Source of the DNA: Chloroflexota bacterium
GTDB lineage: Bacteria > Chloroflexota > Anaerolineae > Anaerolineales > Villigracilaceae
Direction: 5' to 3'
Length of the DNA stretch: 46,613 nucleotides
Assembly (NCBI GenBank): GCA_029782225.1
Contig: JAKOVF010000369.1
Coordinates: 1 to 46,613 of the forward strand
The notes under the pieces are model-generated. The model saw only the letters and a list, made by a program, of their open reading frames with translations. It did not search any database and had not been told where the DNA came from. Within the stretch, counting starts at the first letter, position 1; each line of letters opens with the position of its first letter. This document shows, in pieces, positions 40,436 through 46,613 of this stretch. The position numbers and the translations under genes were made by a program.

Positions 40436-43400
40436 ATGGGTGGCGCGGATCGTAACGGGCCTGCTCCAGAGAAATGGATAAGTGCGTTTTGGACCAAATT
40501 GGTGGAACCATCACCAACGGGCGACGCCGAGCGAAGTCGCCTTTCCAAGTTGTTAAATCTCATCCTGCTTGTCACAATATTTCTCGGGCTCCTGATCCAA
40601 ATTGTATATAACGTGCGCTGGGGGACATTCAAATTTGCAGATATTCTTGCATACAGTGCGCTGGGTGTCCTGCTGCTGGCCTACTTGATCAATCGGTTTG
40701 GCTATTTTCGTCCCGCGAGTTTCCTGGCCATCGGATGTACTGTCATTACCATCTTCGTCACATATTATCTGGCAGAAAGTACAGGCCAAGACCCTTCCCT
40801 GCTTTTCTATCTGATCATCCCCATTTTGATGACCGAGTTCTTTCTTGAGCTTGGTCAATATGTGGTCATCACTTCGCTGATCCTTGTTGGAGTGCTGTCG
40901 CTTCAGTTTCTTGGCCGGGAGGTGCTGGATACTTTTTTCCTGCTGTTCAGCCTGACGGTCATCCTGGGAATGTTCAATTTCAGTCAAAAGCGATTTCAAA
41001 AGGAGCAGCAGTCTGTACTGCGCGAAGCAGAACGAAAATATCGTACTCTGGTAGAGGAAATTCCTGCCATAATATACATCGACTCGATTAGTGTTCCGGG
41101 CGTCACTACCTATATCAGCCCCCAAGTACAGACCATGTTGGGCATATCGACGGAACAATGGATGACAGGCGGTGTCGAGACATGGATAAAGCACCTGCAT
41201 GCTGATGACCGGGAGCGCATCCTGGTCAGTTACACCAGGGCTCAAAAAAACGGCGTGCCCTTTGACATGGAGTATCGAATGCTCGGCGCGGATGGGAAGG
41301 AAATCTGGGTCCGCGATCGGGCTACCGTTGAAAGAGATGAGAATGGGAAACCCATTTTTTTCCATGGCGTGATCACAGAAATCACCGATAGAAAAATCTC
41401 TGAAATGGCCCTGGCTGCAAGTGAGCAGCGCTATCGCACGATTTTTGAAGCGACCGGCGTCGGCGTATGGCAAGAAGACTACTCGCGACTGCTCGAGTTT
41501 CTGGATAAGTTGAAGACGGAAGGAGTCAGCGACTTTCGTGGTTTCTTTGAACAACATCCAGACGTAGTCCAAAAAGCCGCGCAATTGATAGAAGTGACCG
41601 ACGCCAACTCGGCATTGGTCCGCATGCTTGGGGCGCGAGACAAGTCTGAAATTCTGGGGCCAATTGGAGATCGCTTCATTGACGAGCAGCTCAAAGCATT
41701 TACATCTGAACTGATCGCCCTCGCAGAGGGCCAGGCACACTACGAAAATGAATCCATCACGCGGACCCTGCAGGGAGAACTGGTAAACGAATGGGTTAGC
41801 ATCAACTTCCCGACAAACCGGGAAGATTTCAAGCATGTGCCGGTCATCATTGTCAACATTACCGAGCAGAAACGGGCGGAAAAAGTCCAGGAGGTGCTGC
41901 TCGAGGTTGGCGAAGCTGTCCATACATCAGATGATTTGAAAGTGCTGCTCCAGAGCGTACATACATCATTGGGGAAATTGCTGAATGCAAGCAACTTTTA
42001 CGTAGCCCTGCGTGAACCCGGAAAAGACGAGATCTATTCATTTCCATATGTCTCCGATCAACATGAAACCTTTGCTGAGACGGAAGACCTCACAGGCGGA
42101 TTAACCTCCTATGTCGCGCGTGTCGGTAAAGCTGCCCTGGTTGATATTCCGGAGCACAAAAGACTCATCGAGGCAGGCCAGGTTCAAACGCTTGGAGCGC
42201 CCTCAAAAGTCTGGATTGGAGCACCGCTGAGATCACACGGCCGCGTGATCGGGGTAGTGGCGATGCAAAGCTATGATGACCCCAGGACCTATAACAAAAG
42301 CCACCTCCGCCCATTGGAATTGATCGCGGACCATATCGGCCTTGCAGTCGAGAGGAAACGCGCACAGGAAGCCTTGCGCGATAGTCAGGAAAAGCTGGAG
42401 GCATTTTTCTCACAGTCACTGGATGGCTTCTTCTTTATGGCGCTCGACAAGCCTATTTCGTGGAATGAGACAGTTGATAAGGAGAATGTTCTCGATTATG
42501 TCTTCGAGCATGAGCGGGTCACCAAAGTAAATGAGGCCATGCTCGCACAATACGGGATCGAGGCCGCGGACATCCTGGGTAAAACTCCCCGCGACACTTT
42601 CGCTCATGACCTGGAACAGGGCAGGAAGGTCTGGAGAAATTTGTTCGATGCCGGTCACTTCCATGTTGAAACGGATGAACGTAAGGCAGACGGGACACAG
42701 ATGTGGATCGAGGGCGATTATGTCTGCCTGTATGATGATGAGGGAAGAATTACGGGGCATTTCGGAATTCAGCGCGAAGTCACATACCGGAAGAGGGCTG
42801 AGGCATCGCTGCGCGAGAGCGAGGAGCGCTATCGGAAGCTAATCGAGTTATCGCCGGAAGTGATTTGGATCAGCCATGACCATACCATCGTCTATGCCAA
42901 CCGGGCATGTCTGGAGCTGCTGGGCGCAACTTCGATCAGTCAGGTGATCGGGAGATCGACGCTGGATATCATCCACCCGGATTATCATGCTGAGATACAG
43001 GCACGTGCCAAGTATATGCAGGAAACAGGCGAAGCCGTCCCGGCATTGGAGGAGCAGCTTATTCGTCTGGATGGGACCGTTGTCGATGTGGAAGTGACAG
43101 CTGCTCCCATTCCTTATGGCGATATCACTGCCATCCAGGTGTTCGCCCGCGATATTTCGGTCAGAAAAAAGGCCGAGAATGCAATCCGCGCGAGTGAAGA
43201 GCGCTTCCGCAACATCTTTGAGTTCAGCGGGATCCCGATATGGGTGGAGGATTTCACGGATGTGATGAAAGAAATCGAGAAGTTGCGTCAGCAGGGCGTA
43301 ACCGATTTGCGAGCTTATGTAGAAGAGCATCCGGAGTTCATCCCACATGTTACCGGCCAGATTCGAGTTGTTGATGTAAATAGCGCGGTGCTGAAATTGT

Positions 43401-45763
43401 TGGAGGTGGATAATAAGGAAAGTCTGCTCGGGCCGTTGAGCAAAGTTTTCTCATATGATGTCCTTGCGAATTTTCGTGAAGAGATCTTTGCGATTGCCGA
43501 AGGCAAAACATACTTTGAAGGGGAAACATACTCGGTTACTGCTGGGAGGAAGCGTAGAGATGAATGGGTAATTGCCTCGATTCCAGACAGGAAAAATTCT
43601 CTGGATCGGGTTCTGGTGACCGTTCTGGACATTTCGGATCGAAAACAACGTGAGCGTGAAATGCAGACGCTCGCCGCGGTCAGCTCCGCATTGCGGCACG
43701 CACAGACACGTGTGGAGATGCTGCCTGTGATCCTGGATCAGCTCCTGGTTTTGCTGCATGCAACAGGCACGGCAATTGCCATGCGCGATCTCATGGCCGG
43801 CAATGGAAGAATTGAAGCCGCGCGCGGGACCTGGAAAGACTTTGTGGATATGATCATCCCATCCAACATTCGCGTCTTTGGCCAGGTGGTGGAGACCGGC
43901 CAGCCGCTGGTTACAGATGACCTTTCCGGGCTGATTGCAGATGAAGCTCCCGAGTACGGGGAAGCAATTACAGCAGGTGGTGTGAACTGCATGGCCGCCA
44001 TACCGCTTCTGGCAAACGAAGAGAACATCGGTGTGATATACATTGGGCGCAGAGAGCCGTTTACGCCTTTGGAGATTGGCATTCTTACCAGCATTGCGGA
44101 CATGAGCGCGAACGCCATTCAGAGGGTCACTGCACACGAACTGGCTCTCCGCAGGGCGGAACAGTTGGCGATTGTGAACGAGATTGGGCGCGCGCTGGCA
44201 GAGACGCTGGACATTGAGCAGATCTACGAACAGTTACACCGGGCTGCGTTTCATTTGCTGCCAAACAGCCATGCGCTTTTTATTTCGATGCATGAAGCCG
44301 AAAGACGCCTGATCAGCTATGTTTTCGGCCTGGAGAGGGATCAGCGGCTAAGCCAGGCTCAACTTTCCTCTCTCCCCTGGCAGTCCAGCGATGAGAAACG
44401 GCAGAGACAGGTTGCACAAAGCGGACAGCCTGTCATTGTTAATGACCTGGCTGACGGACCAGGGATTGTTCCCCCACGAGGGGAAGCCGACACAGGAGAA
44501 CCGGCGATGCGATCGGCCCTCTTTGTTCCAATGATCGCTCATAACAATGTGATCGGCGTGCTGCAAGTACAGAGTCACATGACCGCTCGCTATACCGAAG
44601 CAGATGCCGAGTTGCTCTCGGTCGTGGCCAACACCGCTGCGGCCGCCATTGAGAATGCGCGCCTGTTCGATGAAGTCAATCATCGCATTGATCAACTACA
44701 GGCACTCCATGACATCGATTCCGCCATAAGCTCCAGTCACGACCTGCGCATCACGCTGGACATTCTCCTGAGCAACACGCTTTCCCTGCTCGGCGTGGAC
44801 GCGGCAGACGTGCTGCAACTGAACGCATTTACCTACAACCTCGAATACACGGCCGGTCAGGGCTTCAGAACGCCCTTTGGAGAGATTGAACGTCTGCCTT
44901 TTGAAGAAGGCTTTGCTGGCCGTGTGGCCAGCCAGCGAAACACGCTCATCCTTACGGACCCGTTAAGGGAGCAATCAAGTCCAACTTTTGCCCGATTTAT
45001 CAGGGCGGAAGGATTTGTCAATTATGTGGGCATGCCGCTCATTGCAAAAGGCATGCTGATCGGAATCCTGGAAATCTATCATCGTACTTCGCTCCCCATG
45101 AACGCCTACTGGTTGGATCTGCTTAAGGCGCTTGCCGGGCAGGCCGCACTGGCGATCGACAATACTGAACTCTTTATGCGCCTGCAGGAATCCAACACTC
45201 AACTGGTGATGGCATACGATGCCACCATCGAAGGATGGTCGCGCGCACTCGACCTGCGCGACAAAGAAACCGAGGGTCACACACGCCGCGTGACCGAGCT
45301 TACCCTTGAATTAGCGCGCAGCATGCAGATTCCAGAAAGCGAACTGATCCACATCCGCCGCGGGGCGCTGCTGCACGATATTGGCAAAATGGGCGTACCC
45401 GATCCAATTCTGCTCAAGACCGGCAAACTCACAGGCGAGGAATGGCAGATCATGCGGCGGCATCCCCAATATGCCTTCGACCTGCTCTCCCCCATCCGTT
45501 ACCTGCAACAGTCCCTGGATATTCCCTACAGCCATCACGAACACTGGGATGGCAATGGCTATCCACGCGGCTTGAAGGGTGAACTGATCCCTCTGGCGGC
45601 ACGTCTCTTTGCCATTGTCGATGTATGGGATGCCCTCCGCTCCGACCGTCCCTATCGACCTGCATGGCCGGAAGAACAGGTCATCGAATATATCAAAGGA
45701 CTCTCAGGCAAACAGTTCGACCCGCGGGTGGTGGACGCATTCCTGAACATGATGAAGAAATAG
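40436..45763 (+). CDS. Membrane PAS/GAF sensor with HD-GYP phosphodiesterase domain
   Basis: A 1775-residue sensor. About six membrane helices occupy residues 38-180. Then come PAS (about 200-325), PAS (331-480), GAF (484-640), PAS (654-790), PAS (797-915), PAS (923-1070), GAF (1075-1240), GAF (1241-1410) and GAF (1413-1588). Residues 1590-1775 are an HD-GYP domain with LLHDIGKMGVPDPI, HHEHWDGNGYPRGLKG and a further Asp in AIVDVWDALRSDR, so it should break down cyclic di-GMP. The second and fifth PAS share an unusual insert (WQEDYSRLLEFLDKLKTEGV and WVEDFTDVMKEIEKLRQQGV). GGAG precedes the ATG. It is much larger than typical HD-GYP proteins. Confidence 0.93.
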   Translation: MGGADRNGPAPEKWISAFWTKLVEPSPTGDAERSRLSKLLNLILLVTIFLGLLIQIVYNVRWGTFKFADILAYSALGVLLLAYLINRFGYFRPASFLAIGCTVITIFVTYYLAESTGQDPSLLFYLIIPILMTEFFLELGQYVVITSLILVGVLSLQFLGREVLDTFFLLFSLTVILGMFNFSQKRFQKEQQSVLREAERKYRTLVEEIPAIIYIDSISVPGVTTYISPQVQTMLGISTEQWMTGGVETWIKHLHADDRERILVSYTRAQKNGVPFDMEYRMLGADGKEIWVRDRATVERDENGKPIFFHGVITEITDRKISEMALAASEQRYRTIFEATGVGVWQEDYSRLLEFLDKLKTEGVSDFRGFFEQHPDVVQKAAQLIEVTDANSALVRMLGARDKSEILGPIGDRFIDEQLKAFTSELIALAEGQAHYENESITRTLQGELVNEWVSINFPTNREDFKHVPVIIVNITEQKRAEKVQEVLLEVGEAVHTSDDLKVLLQSVHTSLGKLLNASNFYVALREPGKDEIYSFPYVSDQHETFAETEDLTGGLTSYVARVGKAALVDIPEHKRLIEAGQVQTLGAPSKVWIGAPLRSHGRVIGVVAMQSYDDPRTYNKSHLRPLELIADHIGLAVERKRAQEALRDSQEKLEAFFSQSLDGFFFMALDKPISWNETVDKENVLDYVFEHERVTKVNEAMLAQYGIEAADILGKTPRDTFAHDLEQGRKVWRNLFDAGHFHVETDERKADGTQMWIEGDYVCLYDDEGRITGHFGIQREVTYRKRAEASLRESEERYRKLIELSPEVIWISHDHTIVYANRACLELLGATSISQVIGRSTLDIIHPDYHAEIQARAKYMQETGEAVPALEEQLIRLDGTVVDVEVTAAPIPYGDITAIQVFARDISVRKKAENAIRASEERFRNIFEFSGIPIWVEDFTDVMKEIEKLRQQGVTDLRAYVEEHPEFIPHVTGQIRVVDVNSAVLKLLEVDNKESLLGPLSKVFSYDVLANFREEIFAIAEGKTYFEGETYSVTAGRKRRDEWVIASIPDRKNSLDRVLVTVLDISDRKQREREMQTLAAVSSALRHAQTRVEMLPVILDQLLVLLHATGTAIAMRDLMAGNGRIEAARGTWKDFVDMIIPSNIRVFGQVVETGQPLVTDDLSGLIADEAPEYGEAITAGGVNCMAAIPLLANEENIGVIYIGRREPFTPLEIGILTSIADMSANAIQRVTAHELALRRAEQLAIVNEIGRALAETLDIEQIYEQLHRAAFHLLPNSHALFISMHEAERRLISYVFGLERDQRLSQAQLSSLPWQSSDEKRQRQVAQSGQPVIVNDLADGPGIVPPRGEADTGEPAMRSALFVPMIAHNNVIGVLQVQSHMTARYTEADAELLSVVANTAAAAIENARLFDEVNHRIDQLQALHDIDSAISSSHDLRITLDILLSNTLSLLGVDAADVLQLNAFTYNLEYTAGQGFRTPFGEIERLPFEEGFAGRVASQRNTLILTDPLREQSSPTFARFIRAEGFVNYVGMPLIAKGMLIGILEIYHRTSLPMNAYWLDLLKALAGQAALAIDNTELFMRLQESNTQLVMAYDATIEGWSRALDLRDKETEGHTRRVTELTLELARSMQIPESELIHIRRGALLHDIGKMGVPDPILLKTGKLTGEEWQIMRRHPQYAFDLLSPIRYLQQSLDIPYSHHEHWDGNGYPRGLKGELIPLAARLFAIVDVWDALRSDRPYRPAWPEEQVIEYIKGLSGKQFDPRVVDAFLNMMKK

Positions 45764-45884
45764 CGCATCTCGCCGGACGTGAACCTGCTCCCGCTAAATC
45801 AACAACATTCCGCATACGAGGATTCCAAAGACTCTTCTGCAGACTTCAATGCCTGGAGACATCGGACACAAGTAAAAGCCCGCC

Positions 45885-46613
45885 ATGAACCGACTTAAAC
45901 TTTTTCCCGACACGACCAAAATCAAGAATGATGAATTGACTATCGCCGGGCATGCTCTCACCTCTCTTGCAGAGGAATTCGGGACTCCGTTATATGTTTA
46001 TGACCGCGCCACGCTGGATCACGCTGTATTCAAGTACCAGGCTGCTTTAGCAAAGTATTATCCTGCACAGTCTCATATCACCTATGCAGGCAAAGCATTC
46101 CTCTGCACCGCCATCGCCCAATGGACTCAGGAACATGACCTGTTCATTGATTGCACTGGCGAAGGTGAGATCGCGACGGCAGCCGCTGGACGGGTGGCGT
46201 CCGAACATATTCTGGTACATGGGGTAAACAAATCAGGCGCAGATCTGCAGTCGGCTTTTCAGAACGCCGGCACTATCGTGGTCGACAACCTCATTGAATT
46301 GAAACGCATCGCACAACTCTACTCGTCACCCGTCACTTGTCCCTTGAATTTCTGGCTCCGCCTCCTGCCCGGGATTCCTGTGGAAACTCATCACGCTCAC
46401 ACACAAACTGGTCAACATGACAGCAAGTTTGGGATGACACCTGAAGAGCTTAAGGAAGCTGCAAAATTCTGCCGGGAACATAAAATACCTTTGAACGGTA
46501 TCCATTTCCATCAGGGCTCCAACTTCCGCGATACCGGCCCGCTGATCAAAGCCATTGAACTGGGCCTGGATCTGGCAGGAGAAATCGGCTTCGAAGACGA
46601 ATGGCATTTCAGT
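45885..46613 (+). CDS. lysA: Diaminopimelate decarboxylase (partial, C-terminus beyond window)
   Basis: The first 243 residues of a group III PLP-dependent decarboxylase that makes lysine from meso-diaminopimelate. FGTPLYVYDRATLDH starts the barrel. YAGKAFL holds the PLP-binding Lys. TGQHDSKFGM and GIHFHQGSNF are further family motifs. The frame is open to the right edge. Around residues 145-155 the sequence YSSPVTCPLNFWLRLLPG carries a few residues more than usual, encoded by short near-repeats (GTCACCC, GTCACTT, GTCCCTT). A ribosome site is not evident. It lies 121 bases after the HD-GYP gene. Confidence 0.9.
   Translation, partial: MNRLKLFPDTTKIKNDELTIAGHALTSLAEEFGTPLYVYDRATLDHAVFKYQAALAKYYPAQSHITYAGKAFLCTAIAQWTQEHDLFIDCTGEGEIATAAAGRVASEHILVHGVNKSGADLQSAFQNAGTIVVDNLIELKRIAQLYSSPVTCPLNFWLRLLPGIPVETHHAHTQTGQHDSKFGMTPEELKEAAKFCREHKIPLNGIHFHQGSNFRDTGPLIKAIELGLDLAGEIGFEDEWHFS

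Noticed and set aside
40553..41923. 456-codon open frame on the minus strand opposite the PAS/GAF sensor
   Set aside because: The sense strand encodes clear membrane helices and PAS domains over the same bases. The antisense product has no family features.
1..46613. tRNA, rRNA and CRISPR features
   Set aside because: I looked for T-loop-like GGTTCRA patterns, conserved rRNA words and regularly spaced direct repeats and saw none that held up. A covariance search would settle the tRNA question.

Overview
The window looks like a chromosomal segment of an uncultured Chloroflexota bacterium, most likely class Anaerolineae. No rRNA or marker tree is available here, so this is inference. It rests on gene style: long Thr/Pro linkers after single membrane anchors, a RodZ-like protein with a T/P-rich tail, paired ArsA-type ATPases, a large PAS/GAF/HD-GYP sensor, and several short dispersed repeats inside and between genes. 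No tRNA, rRNA, CRISPR array, complete insertion sequence or phage gene was found.

Layout. (1) 1-3675, minus strand: an operon of a zinc-dependent phospholipase C-like protein, an Est30-like carboxylesterase, an MFS transporter, an MBL-fold hydrolase and a second MFS transporter cut by the window edge. (2) 3983-6664, plus: a modular anchored protein with Ig-like domains, a membrane segment, calcium-binding repeats and a six-repeat propeller, separated by a long hairpin from tag (minus). (3) 7613-14596, plus: a complete branched-chain-type ABC transporter (binding protein, LivG, LivF, LivH, LivM) followed by a C69/secernin-like Ntn hydrolase and an acetamidase/formamidase; this reads as uptake and hydrolysis of a small amide or peptide-like nitrogen source. 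(4) 14597-15557: gene debris, with an N-terminal fragment of a MalT-type LuxR regulator abutting a C-terminal fragment of a SIS-domain sugar-phosphate protein, then a possible 27-residue membrane peptide. (5) 15650-22818, minus: a GT87-like membrane glycosyltransferase, an M24 aminopeptidase, an SDR enzyme, Lon protease and FolC.

(6) 22953-26680, plus: an acidic membrane protein, a DUF503 protein, then a sigma70-type promoter, a 210-nt structured leader ending in an intrinsic terminator, a thioredoxin-like CxxC protein and a CstA-family transporter. (7) 26756-30439: the most unusual part. Two ArsA/Get3-type ATPases are interleaved with three paralogous proteins of about 90 residues that share a Gly-Asp...Pro-Pro-Tyr-Tyr...Trp-Lys-Arg-Arg signature. 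The two ATPases have lost different, complementary catalytic residues, which suggests an obligate heterodimer working with small membrane-associated partners or clients. I recognise no described system with this composition. (8) 30498-35804, plus: a quinone oxidoreductase, an SDR protein lacking the usual Tyr/Lys, a small zinc-ribbon-like protein, MurJ, an anchored protein with a T/P tail and a CopD-like membrane protein, closed by a clear terminator. (9) 35925-39783, minus: RimO, a RodZ-like protein with two HTH domains, and ribosomal protein bL9. (10) 40013 to the end, plus: an FtsB/DivIC-like protein, a 1775-residue HD-GYP sensor, and the start of LysA.

Two themes recur. Several genes without a Shine-Dalgarno sequence have a -10-like hexamer 6-8 nt before the start codon, which points to leaderless transcription. 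Short dispersed repeats have also entered coding sequence in frame (phospholipase C-like protein, FolC twice, possibly LysA and the esterase N-terminus).
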